A stretch of DNA of 64,000 nucleotides from the NCBI GenBank assembly GCA_900315975.1, contig ONBA01000001.1:62001-126000 (forward strand), given 5' to 3'. This DNA comes from an uncultured Ruminococcus sp. GTDB taxonomy: Bacteria > Bacillota_A > Clostridia > Oscillospirales > Ruminococcaceae. A model generated the notes under the pieces. It was not told where the DNA came from. It did not search any database and worked only from the letters and a program-made list of their open reading frames with translations. Of the stretch, positions 26,429 to 33,711 are shown piece after piece; position 1 is the first letter of the stretch; every line of letters starts with the position of its first letter. The translations under genes and the position numbers were made by a program.

Positions 26429-27523
26429 TCAAGAAAAAGTCTGAGCAAGTATAGCTGACGATATCATGAACATAAGCGAGTAGCTCACAAGTACACACTG
26501 CGCAATAGAAAGTCCGCTGTCGAAACTGCGCAGAAGTTTTGACACCGAAGTCAACGAAAATACATCAGCGACTGCTGCACCTGCCCACATAACCGCACGA
26601 TACATGAACAACTCAATCACTTTCGGAAGTACCATGAGAATTATCGCAACTATTCCTGCGGCTCCAACTGTTCCCCCTATGACCTCAAAACTGCCCTTGA
26701 CGGTAGAGTATGCATCAGAAACCGCTCCCCCGACTATAGGAATAGTGCCTGATATAAGCATTTTTGCAGTCTTTGCAGCAGCTCCGTCAGCTTTTCCGGT
26801 TATGCTGCATTTTAAAGTTACAAAGCCTGTAAAAAGAGACATCACAATGCTTACTGTCCACGTTACAGTTTTTTTCAGGAGTGCAGAAATGCTGTCAACA
26901 GAAGAATGCGGGAATACGCTTCCCGATATGGCAAGTGCCGCACTGATACCGATTACCGGCAGCAGATAACTCTCCGATAGCTTGATTATCATTTCCGATG
27001 CGCCGAGTATGAGTGCGTGATAAACTCCGGCTGAAGTTAAACTGCCGGACAAAAGAGCAACTCCGGAAAAAACAGGTACAAATACAAGGATAAAGTCGCC
27101 GCAAATCTCTATATCAGTAAGTGTTGATTCACATACTTCAAGAAGCTGCGGAGCCATTACCGTAACTGCGGCTATAACAGATACCATGTTGTAAAGTTCT
27201 CCCGATGTCCCGCTAAGAGCACTTCCCGCAGCCGAATTGATTACAGCGGTGAGTATAACTGTGAGCATGACCGCCGTAAGCATTCGGAGAGGTCCGGCAG
27301 TGCGCGATAGAATTTTATCACGCAGGAGCTGTGTGATATCATTCAGACTAAGGTCAGAAATGTCGTCATACCCGATACCGAGGTCAAAATCGGCAAGAGC
27401 GTCGTCAATGTCCTGAGTTATCTCTGCTCCGGCATCATAATACTCATCGGCATATGCTCCCAATGGAGAAACTGTTATAAACACGATTATTACGGTTATC
27501 ATAACAATAAATACTCGTCTCAT
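26429..27523 (-). CDS. spoIIIAE: Stage III sporulation protein AE
   Basis: A membrane protein of 364 residues. It has a signal-like N-terminus (about 4-20), then a soluble stretch and multiple hydrophobic segments from about 70. ALILGASEMIIKLSESYLLPVIGISAAL and SGTIPIVGGAVSDAY are family motifs, quoted here in part. I chose the ATG at 27523, preceded by AGGTGG. It overlaps the spoIIIAD end by 4 bases. It is the largest membrane part of the channel complex. Confidence 0.93.
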   Translation of the reverse strand: MRRVFIVMITVIIVFITVSPLGAYADEYYDAGAEITQDIDDALADFDLGIGYDDISDLSLNDITQLLRDKILSRTAGPLRMLTAVMLTVILTAVINSAAGSALSGTSGELYNMVSVIAAVTVMAPQLLEVCESTLTDIEICGDFILVFVPVFSGVALLSGSLTSAGVYHALILGASEMIIKLSESYLLPVIGISAALAISGSVFPHSSVDSISALLKKTVTWTVSIVMSLFTGFVTLKCSITGKADGAAAKTAKMLISGTIPIVGGAVSDAYSTVKGSFEVIGGTVGAAGIVAIILMVLPKVIELFMYRAVMWAGAAVADVFSLTSVSKLLRSFDSGLSIAQCVLVSYSLMFMISSAILAQTFS

Positions 27524-27921
27524 TTTTCCACCTGTAAAAAACTGCATACCTGTCCGATGAGGGTGCGTATCATCGGCAAAGTCAGGAATGCAACTGCTCC
27601 CCTTCCCCATAACTCAGCCGCGGACGCAATAGCTGATTCGCCGCAGTCACGGCATAGCTCACACGTTATCTGCGTTATCATACATACTGCTGTCGCTTTG
27701 AATATCAGCATAATATAGCTCTCTGATATGCCAGCGGATACAAATATTTCCTGAACGTTCTCAATAAGCGGAGCAGCATAGGCAAGTGCACCGTATAAAA
27801 CTGCCCCACAAGCCGCTATCGACAGCATCATCGACTGCTCACGGCAGTGCTGACGAAGCAATACCGCAAGAAGTGCCGCACATACGCAGAATACAGCAGT
27901 TGTCAGAGTACGGTCTACCAT
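27520..27921 (-). CDS. spoIIIAD: Stage III sporulation protein AD
   Basis: A membrane protein of 133 residues with four hydrophobic segments. The segment ESYIMLIFKATAVCMITQIT and the following CRDCGESAIASAAELWGR are the strongest family matches; the latter motif is conserved across spore formers. It overlaps spoIIIAC by 7 bases and spoIIIAE by 4. Confidence 0.93.
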   Translation of the reverse strand: MVDRTLTTAVFCVCAALLAVLLRQHCREQSMMLSIAACGAVLYGALAYAAPLIENVQEIFVSAGISESYIMLIFKATAVCMITQITCELCRDCGESAIASAAELWGRGAVAFLTLPMIRTLIGQVCSFLQVEK

Positions 27922-28112
27922 AGTCCGAACACCGTCTTAACTGTATCAAATAGTCCGCCAATCTCCTCAACTATCATCAGCAACACCACTATAAGTCCGG
28001 CAAGAGTAGTCATCATAGCCTGTTCTTCACGCTCTGCACGTTTCAGTACAAGGTTGAGGACCGCAACAATTATGCCGGTTCCGGCAATTTTGAATATAAG
28101 GTCAATATCCAT
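27915..28112 (-). CDS. spoIIIAC: Stage III sporulation protein AC
   Basis: A 65-residue membrane protein with two hydrophobic segments around a short charged loop (KRAEREEQAMM), the usual family size. I chose the ATG at 28112 because the resulting MDIDLIFKIAGTGIIVAVLN is the typical N-terminus; the reading from 28193 adds 27 residues that overlap spoIIIAB without similarity. Part of the spoIIIA channel. Confidence 0.92.
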   Translation of the reverse strand: MDIDLIFKIAGTGIIVAVLNLVLKRAEREEQAMMTTLAGLIVVLLMIVEEIGGLFDTVKTVFGLW

Positions 28113-28129
28113 TAAAATGTCCTTTCCGG

Positions 28130-28639
28130 TCAGATTACGAGGATTCCGACCATTGCTCCGAATAATAGTCCGGCAGTTCTGTAGATCCGGCATTTTTTAT
28201 AATAAAGCTCGTCCTGTCGAACGGAAAAGCGCTCCATCTCGGCTATAAGCTCACTTATCTCTGACCGCTGACTTTCAGAGTCGCTCTTTCCAAGTACCGA
28301 ACAAAGACGTAAAAGTACTTCCTCTTCCCACTCCGGATAATGCTCAGATTTTACTGCACTCATCCAGCAACTGCGAAGGTCATTTTCGGGAAAATGCTCA
28401 GTCGGTAGATTTTTTAAGAATCCAAGACGGCTAAACTCCTTATCACTCCGTATTTCTGTCCAAACTTTATATACATCATCACACCGGTAGCTTATAAGAA
28501 ACGATATTCTCTGCAACAACGCTAAAATAGTCTGACTTGTTTTGCGGTCATTTTTTAACTTGTCCGACAGTGCAAATCCTATTGTTCCTCCAAACGCAGT
28601 CAGAACCAGTGAGGTCAAAAGTCGTATCATCAGAGTCAA
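28130..28639 (-). CDS. spoIIIAB: Stage III sporulation protein AB
   Basis: A protein of 169 residues (or 166 if the second ATG at 28630 is used) with an N-terminal membrane segment and a C-terminal one (LLFGAMVGILVI), joined by a helical cytoplasmic part with LLQRISFLISYRCDDV. This is the family topology. The start lies inside the spoIIIAA coding region, a long overlap of roughly 80-90 bases. Part of the mother-cell channel complex. Confidence 0.9.
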   Translation of the reverse strand: MTLMIRLLTSLVLTAFGGTIGFALSDKLKNDRKTSQTILALLQRISFLISYRCDDVYKVWTEIRSDKEFSRLGFLKNLPTEHFPENDLRSCWMSAVKSEHYPEWEEEVLLRLCSVLGKSDSESQRSEISELIAEMERFSVRQDELYYKKCRIYRTAGLLFGAMVGILVI

Positions 28640-29540
28640 GCCTCCTTATTTCAGTTATAACAGAGGGAGCGGTACTTCCGGCGAGAAAAACTGCATATTC
28701 AAATAAACCGGAAGATATCAGCCTGTCCGCAAATGAACGGTGCATGAGATCGCACATATTATCGGCATGAACTGTCGCACAAAACTCAACTCCACAACCT
28801 CGTCCGCACATCAATGCATCAATGTCAGATTCAGTTGATATCTCATCACAGAAAATATAATCAGGTGATAGATTGCGTACGGCAGTTATAATTCCCTTGT
28901 CACGCGGACAGTCAGACAATACATTTGTGAGTGTTCCGACATCATTGCAAATACGTCCGTTAGCAGTGCAAGCTATCTCATTTCGCTCGTCGATCAAGGT
29001 CGTTTTTCTATGGGATCCCACTAAACGGCATAGATCCCGCAGAATAGTCGTCTTACCGGAATTAACTCCACCGCAGATCAGTATTCCGCATCTTTCATCC
29101 GTAACCAACTTGAAAAGGTCAGTTGCACAGTTTTCAATACAGCGTGAAATACGAAAACTAAGTCCTGTAATCGTTGTCAGAAGTCCGTCCTGATTGTATG
29201 CCCCCGAAAGAGCTGTACGGATTCCGTTTTCAAGCATTATGTAACCACTTTTCAACTCATTTATATGTGCGTGAAACGAATAATGCGTAATCGAATCAAC
29301 TATGTAGTCGATGTCAGCACGTTTACATTTCACACAAGCTGTATTATTAGGACTCGCTGAAGTACCCTGCGAGGTTAGAAAATATACACCATCAGGAAGA
29401 ATAAACGTGACCGGTCTGTCAAGATAAAACCTTATCTCAGTTGCTTTCGATAGTCTTTTCCAGTCAGTACTTCTAAGACGGTCCCTTATCTCAACAGGGA
29501 GATAATTCATTATGATATCAAGGCTTGTACTCTCCTTCAT
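28548..29540 (-). CDS. spoIIIAA: Stage III sporulation protein AA, secretion-type ATPase
   Basis: A cytoplasmic ATPase of 330 residues related to type II/IV secretion motors, thought to power the channel made by the other SpoIIIA proteins. Walker A is in CGGVNSGKTTILRDL (about 160-174). The Walker B region is DYIFCDEIST, and GLSFRISRCIENCA precedes them. I chose the ATG at 29540 since AGGAG stands 8 bases before it. A sigma-E-type promoter lies 22 bases upstream. The C-terminal tail overlaps spoIIIAB. Confidence 0.94.
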   Translation of the reverse strand: MKESTSLDIIMNYLPVEIRDRLRSTDWKRLSKATEIRFYLDRPVTFILPDGVYFLTSQGTSASPNNTACVKCKRADIDYIVDSITHYSFHAHINELKSGYIMLENGIRTALSGAYNQDGLLTTITGLSFRISRCIENCATDLFKLVTDERCGILICGGVNSGKTTILRDLCRLVGSHRKTTLIDERNEIACTANGRICNDVGTLTNVLSDCPRDKGIITAVRNLSPDYIFCDEISTESDIDALMCGRGCGVEFCATVHADNMCDLMHRSFADRLISSGLFEYAVFLAGSTAPSVITEIRRLDSDDTTFDLTGSDCVWRNNRICTVGQVKK

Positions 29541-29561
29541 TTTCATCTCTCCTTTCACTTA

Positions 29562-29590
29562 ATGATATGCAATTCAATTTGATGATATGA
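29562..29590 (-). promoter_or_regulatory. Sigma-E-type sporulation promoter of the spoIIIA operon
   Basis: On the minus strand the -35 TCATATC (29584-29590) fits the Bacillus sigma-E consensus KMATATT at 6 of 7 positions. After 14 bases the -10 CATATCAT (29562-29569) fits CATACAMT at 6 of 8. The spacing and location 22 bases before spoIIIAA agree with mother-cell expression of this operon in Bacillus. Confidence 0.8.
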
Positions 29591-29591
29591 C

Positions 29592-29649
29592 AAAAAAAGC
29601 GGACAAAAAAATGTCCGCACAAAAAAACAGCGTACCGAAGTACGCTGTT
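29592..29649 (-). terminator. Tandem intrinsic terminators of the sugar ABC transporter operon
   Basis: On the minus strand, downstream of the last permease gene, AACAGCGTAC pairs with GTACGCTGTT (29626-29649) followed by T residues. A second hairpin GCGGACA/TGTCCGC (29599-29618) follows with seven Ts. The pair should isolate the spoIIIA operon from transporter transcription. Confidence 0.9.
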
Positions 29650-29660
29650 GATATATACGA

Positions 29661-30554
29661 TTATTCCTTTACACCACCGAGAGCAACACCAGCAATGATA
29701 AATCTTGAAAGTGCAACGTAAGCAACGATGATCGGTACAATACTCATTGCGATAGCAAGGTAAACAGCACCGTAGTCATTAAGTACGTCTGAAGACTGAA
29801 GAGCATTGATCATCATAGGCAATGTCTTCTTCTTTGTGTCAACACTGATAAGGATCATGTTAGGTGTATAGAAGTTGTTCCAGCTTGCGATGAATGCGAA
29901 GATTGCCTGAACTGCGATAGCAGGCTTCATCATCGGGATTGCGATAGAAACGAAAGTTCTGAACTCGCTGCATCCGTCGATTCTTGCAGCCTCAACGATG
30001 TCAAGCGGGAACGATGACTTCATGTAGGATCTCATGAAGTATACAACTGCCGGAGCAGCGATTGCAGGAAGAATAAGAGGCCAGTAAGTATTAGTCAGAT
30101 GAATCTTTGACATAAAGCTTAAGAAACCTGCTGATGTAACCTGCATAGGAACCATCATTACGAGAAGAATGACAGTATATGAGATCTCCTTGAGCTTAAA
30201 ATCGTAAACGTGGATACCGTAAGCTGTCAGAGCTGAGAAGAATACGGTAAGGAAGCAGGAACAAACGGTAATAATAAGGCTGTTTCTGTAACCATAAAGT
30301 GCACGATAGTTAAGTCTGAAGTCTGCACCTGTAACGGACTTGAAGTTCTCACCGAGATGAACACTCGGGATGAAGCTGATACCGTTAGAGATGTCAGTTG
30401 TTGTACGTGTAGCATTTACAAGAAGAATGTAAATCGGAAATAAACAGATGATGGTAAGGATAACAAACCATACGAACAGAATAGCTGACTTGATCTTGAG
30501 CTTTGCAGTATAGTTATCCTTTGCCTTGCCATATACGGAGCTCATTTTACTCAT
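29661..30554 (-). CDS. Carbohydrate ABC transporter permease (MalG type)
   Basis: An inner permease of 297 residues with six predicted membrane segments starting at about residue 25. The EAA loop that contacts the ATPase reads EAARIDGCSEFRTFVSIAIP (about 188-207), the MalG/AraQ pattern. The ATG at 30554 has GGAGG 9 bases upstream and overlaps the stop of the other permease. No ATPase gene is in the operon, so a shared ATPase encoded elsewhere is likely. Confidence 0.93.
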   Translation of the reverse strand: MSKMSSVYGKAKDNYTAKLKIKSAILFVWFVILTIICLFPIYILLVNATRTTTDISNGISFIPSVHLGENFKSVTGADFRLNYRALYGYRNSLIITVCSCFLTVFFSALTAYGIHVYDFKLKEISYTVILLVMMVPMQVTSAGFLSFMSKIHLTNTYWPLILPAIAAPAVVYFMRSYMKSSFPLDIVEAARIDGCSEFRTFVSIAIPMMKPAIAVQAIFAFIASWNNFYTPNMILISVDTKKKTLPMMINALQSSDVLNDYGAVYLAIAMSIVPIIVAYVALSRFIIAGVALGGVKE

Positions 30555-31618
30555 ACTGAAAATCCTCCAAACTGCTTATTTTCCTGCTTGAGCTGCTTAG
30601 CGATTCTCTTTCTCTGCTTCTTCTTAGCGATCTCGTCCTTATCGCGTGTCATGTAGAACGCAATGCAGCCGAGTGCAAGAGTGATGAAGAAGAGGAGAAC
30701 TGATGCAGCACCGGAATAACCGAGCTTACTCTTTGAAAGGTCTGATACATGGAAGTATTTGTAAATGAGAGCAGCAATGGTTTCAAGTGATTCCTTAACC
30801 GATCCATCTTTATTATAGAGGTAAGGAATATCGAACATCTGAAGACCACCGATCATAGATGTTACAAGTGTGTATGCCATAATGGGTGTAAGAAGAGGAA
30901 GAGTAATCTTTCTGAAAACTTGTCCGGAAGTTGCACCGTCGATGCTTGCAGCTTCGAACAATGAAGGGTTGATACCCTGAATACCTGACATGAGCATGAT
31001 CATAGTATTACCGAACCACATCCATGTCTGGATGAACATTACGACAAAACGTGACGGCCATACACCGTCGATGAACTCAATAGGATCGATCTTATCGCCG
31101 GGGAGAGATTTAACAATACCGATCTTGTTGAGAAGTGAGTTGATTGCACCGGGGTTTGTTTCTGACTGACCGCAGAGCTGTACGAAAAGTACGGCAACAG
31201 ATGCAGCAGTAAGAATGTTAGGAAGATACATTACTATCTTGAAGAATTCCTTTCCCGGAATCTTAAGATTAGCTTCTGTGAACCAAACAGCTAACGAAAG
31301 AGAAAGAATGATCTGGGGAATGAAGTTACCAACCCAGAGAATGATTGTATTGCCGAGACATCTGAAGAAGCTTTCATGAACTGTCTGAGCAGTTGCGAAC
31401 GGCTTATCGGGGTCACCAAATAAGATGTCCTTGAAGTTACTTAAGCCTACCCAGGTATCAATGCCTGTATCAGCATTACCCTTAAACGAAACAATAAATG
31501 TGTTTATAAGAGGCCATAACTGGAAAAACAGATAAACAATAAAAAACGGCAATATGAAAATATAGCCATATTTAGCATAGCTGATAGATTTTATACGTCT
31601 TTGTGCAGCAGATGCCAT
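30551..31618 (-). CDS. Sugar ABC transporter permease (MalF type)
   Basis: A permease of 355 residues with about six membrane segments. The EAA loop reads FEAASIDGATSGQVFRKITL (about 220-239), typical for the MalF/UgpA group. A charged C-terminal tail (KKKQRKRIAKQLKQ) lies after the last segment. I chose the ATG at 31618, which follows AGAGG. It pairs with the MalG-type permease; the binding protein gene is upstream, separated by a hairpin. Confidence 0.92.
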   Translation of the reverse strand: MASAAQRRIKSISYAKYGYIFILPFFIVYLFFQLWPLINTFIVSFKGNADTGIDTWVGLSNFKDILFGDPDKPFATAQTVHESFFRCLGNTIILWVGNFIPQIILSLSLAVWFTEANLKIPGKEFFKIVMYLPNILTAASVAVLFVQLCGQSETNPGAINSLLNKIGIVKSLPGDKIDPIEFIDGVWPSRFVVMFIQTWMWFGNTMIMLMSGIQGINPSLFEAASIDGATSGQVFRKITLPLLTPIMAYTLVTSMIGGLQMFDIPYLYNKDGSVKESLETIAALIYKYFHVSDLSKSKLGYSGAASVLLFFITLALGCIAFYMTRDKDEIAKKKQRKRIAKQLKQENKQFGGFSV

Positions 31619-31668
31619 AGTACACACCCTCTCGTGAAATGATTAAAACAAATAAAAACAAATATACA

Positions 31669-31696
31669 CCTACGGAATACATAAGTATTCCGTAGG
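31669..31696 (-). repeat. Intercistronic hairpin between binding protein and permease genes
   Basis: Perfect 12-base arms CCTACGGAATAC and GTATTCCGTAGG around a 4-base loop, with no T-run after them on the minus strand. Such hairpins often protect the upstream mRNA and raise the amount of binding protein over the permeases; that role is an inference here. Confidence 0.65.
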
Positions 31697-31726
31697 CATA
31701 ATTCGTATTAAAATGTTATGCTGAAA

Positions 31727-33193
31727 TTATTCAATAGTAAGTGTGGGGATATCCTCAGCAACCTTCTTCTTGAATGTTACGAGTGTGTCTTCCCATGACT
31801 TGCCACCCTTGAGGTAGTCATCAGTTACAGCTTTGATGAAGTCACCCTTAACTGTAGCGTCATAAGGAGTGATAAGACCATTGAAGTTGATGCTCTTAGC
31901 GTTGTTAGCGAGCTCAGCGAAGTAGTTCTGACCAGCATCGAAGTTACCAGAGATATCTTCGTTGAATACTGTGTTACCAGAAATGAGGTCATCCATTACC
32001 TTTGTGTTGTTTACATACTCAGGCTTAGCCTTAGCGTATGCAGACATCTGATCCTCGTTAGATGTAGCAGAGAGGATGAAGTCACGAGCCTCTTCACCGT
32101 TGTCAGTAGCAGGATTTACAACAATCCATGTACCGCCCCAGAAGAATGCCTGAGGTCCTTCACATACTGCCCACTTGCCGTATGTAGCGCCATCCTTGCC
32201 GCCTGCAGCGTCCATGAAGAAGCCGCCGAAGCCCCAAGTTGATACGAAGTAACCCATGCATTTATCTGTTGTACCAGCAGCTGTCCACTCATCTGTCCAC
32301 TGGCTGTTCTTTGTGATACCGCCGCAGTCCCAGAGTTCCTTAGCTGTGTCAGCGAAGTTCTTGCAGAAGTCATCGATCTGGAGCTTGTCGTCTACAACCC
32401 AAGGAGTTGTACGTCCGCAAGCGAATGCCTGCCACATACCACCAACTGTATCAGCGAGAGCTGTCTTACCGCCAGACTTGTCAGCAACAGTCTTAGCAGC
32501 CTCTACGAACTTATCCCAGTCAGCAACCTGCTTCTGCATATCTTCAGGAGTCTCAGCGCCGAGGTAATCCTTAGCGAGGTCAGCTCTGTAAGCGAATCCG
32601 CCTGCTGCAGCCTGCCATGAAACGCCCTTACGAACGCCGTTGGAATCCTTACCGATCTCATCTGTGTACTTGTAGATGTTTGCGAAATCGTCATCGCCGA
32701 GACCGAGCTTGCTGAGTGCAAGAGTCTTGGAATCGTCGTTGATGTACTTGAGAGCCCAGTCAGCTTCGCAGAAGTAAACGTCGAGGTCTGTACCGTCGTT
32801 GAAGAGCTGATCATAACGCTCAGAAGCTTCACTGCCGCCTACACCGAATACGATGCAGTTGATGCCGTCAACCTTGTTATCAGAAAGATCGTCAACGATT
32901 GTCTTGTAGTCAAGACCCTTCCACTGTGCGATGAGGTAAGGAACATCGTCTGCGTTCCAAGCTGCAACTGTGAATGTGTCGCCGCCTGTCTTAACAGAAG
33001 CGTCGATCTCACCAGTAGAAGCCTCAGATGTATCAGCCTTTGTTGTGTCAGCAGCAGAATCGTCAGAAGCCTTTGTTGTGTCAGCCTTTGACTCAGATGT
33101 GGATGAGCTTGAATCGTCGCCGCAGCTTGCGAGAGCTGTTGCAGCCATTGCAAGAGTAGCAACTAATGCTAAAGTTTTCTTAAGTGTGTTCAT
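31727..33193 (-). CDS. Sugar-binding lipoprotein of an ABC transporter
   Basis: An extracellular solute-binding protein of 488 residues, anchored as a lipoprotein. The signal peptide ends in the lipobox LASC (about 21-24). A low-complexity Ser/Thr/Asp/Ala/Lys linker (about 25-65) precedes the ligand-binding domain, which is rich in Trp and resembles family 1 carbohydrate-binding proteins. It is the first gene of the transporter operon and uses favoured codons, suggesting high expression. AAGGAGG precedes the ATG. The sugar cannot be named; a plant-polysaccharide oligosaccharide is plausible for this kind of organism. Confidence 0.9.
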   Translation of the reverse strand: MNTLKKTLALVATLAMAATALASCGDDSSSSTSESKADTTKASDDSAADTTKADTSEASTGEIDASVKTGGDTFTVAAWNADDVPYLIAQWKGLDYKTIVDDLSDNKVDGINCIVFGVGGSEASERYDQLFNDGTDLDVYFCEADWALKYINDDSKTLALSKLGLGDDDFANIYKYTDEIGKDSNGVRKGVSWQAAAGGFAYRADLAKDYLGAETPEDMQKQVADWDKFVEAAKTVADKSGGKTALADTVGGMWQAFACGRTTPWVVDDKLQIDDFCKNFADTAKELWDCGGITKNSQWTDEWTAAGTTDKCMGYFVSTWGFGGFFMDAAGGKDGATYGKWAVCEGPQAFFWGGTWIVVNPATDNGEEARDFILSATSNEDQMSAYAKAKPEYVNNTKVMDDLISGNTVFNEDISGNFDAGQNYFAELANNAKSINFNGLITPYDATVKGDFIKAVTDDYLKGGKSWEDTLVTFKKKVAEDIPTLTIE

Positions 33194-33451
33194 TAGAATT
33201 TTCCTCCTTAAAGTTTATATTATATTTTTTCAATATAATATGTATGAGAGATTGATTTTTCCGGCCGTTTTTTCTATCTGCTCAAACATGGTGAATGTCC
33301 TCGCCGATGCTGAGTTTCTTTACTCCGCAGCCGGTTGTGTCCTTGTGGACTATTACTTAAGGCTCATGGCCTTTGTAATCATTGAGGCAATACAGGAGAG
33401 TATCTCCGTTCCCGTTTATGTTTATTACAGGAGTACTGCTTTCGTATATAA
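33194..33451 (-). promoter_or_regulatory. Long structured 5' leader of the sugar transporter operon
   Basis: About 250 transcribed bases lie between the promoter and the binding-protein ATG. On the minus strand three hairpins stand almost end to end: 33352-33379 (stem ATTAC-AAGGC with GCCTT-GTAAT), 33339-33350 (GTCC/GGAC) and 33304-33334 (CCGGCTG region with GAGT/ACTC). An AT-rich hairpin lies before the ribosome site. I compared it by eye with common riboswitch patterns and found no convincing match. The class is unknown. Confidence 0.6.
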
Positions 33452-33480
33452 AATATACCGTATTTTCGTGTCAAAGTCAA
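33452..33480 (-). promoter_or_regulatory. Promoter of the sugar ABC transporter operon
   Basis: Minus-strand TTGACT (33475-33480) and TATATT (33452-33457) are 17 bases apart. It is the best sigma-A candidate upstream of the binding-protein gene and would give the long leader annotated here. Confidence 0.8.
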
Positions 33481-33636
33481 TGTTTTGTATCGTTCTTTAA
33501 TATTTTTTGCACATCTTGTACACTTTCAACATCAATACATTGTTAACTTTAACATAATAAAAACTGTAAATCTCCAAAAGTTACAAATTGGTAACCGACT
33601 TTTTAGCTCTTATTTCCTATAAACGAGAAGAATCTT

Positions 33637-33707
33637 TTATACTATTTGCCCAAATATCCCAAGATTATACTATTTGTTACATTTGGTTTTTGTCTATATT
33701 ATCCCAA
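33637..33707 (-). repeat. Paired direct repeats between the protease gene and the transporter promoter
   Basis: The 12-mer TTATACTATTTG occurs at 33637-33648 and 33665-33676, and the 8-mer TATCCCAA occurs at 33655-33662 and 33700-33707, in the same order with different gaps. They lie just after the protease stop. The minus-strand copies contain TATAA, so they could be operator or promoter parts. The rest of 33481-33636 is AT-rich and shows no gene. Confidence 0.45.
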
Positions 33708-33711
33708 CTAT

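Noticed and set aside
29592..29649. Start of a CRISPR array
   Set aside because: The two hairpins have different sequences and T-runs; there are no regular repeats or spacers. They are terminators.
33194..33451. Known riboswitch (cyclic-di-GMP, TPP, purine, SAM or cobalamin) in the sugar-transport leader
   Set aside because: Short pieces resemble parts of several classes, but the essential cores, such as GCAAACC of the cyclic-di-GMP class, are missing. I list it only as an unidentified structured leader.
32970..33500. Plus-strand open frame of 176 residues over the transporter leader and binding-protein start
   Set aside because: It lies opposite a convincing lipoprotein gene, has no ribosome site and no family resemblance; the low-complexity linker on the other strand explains the open frame.
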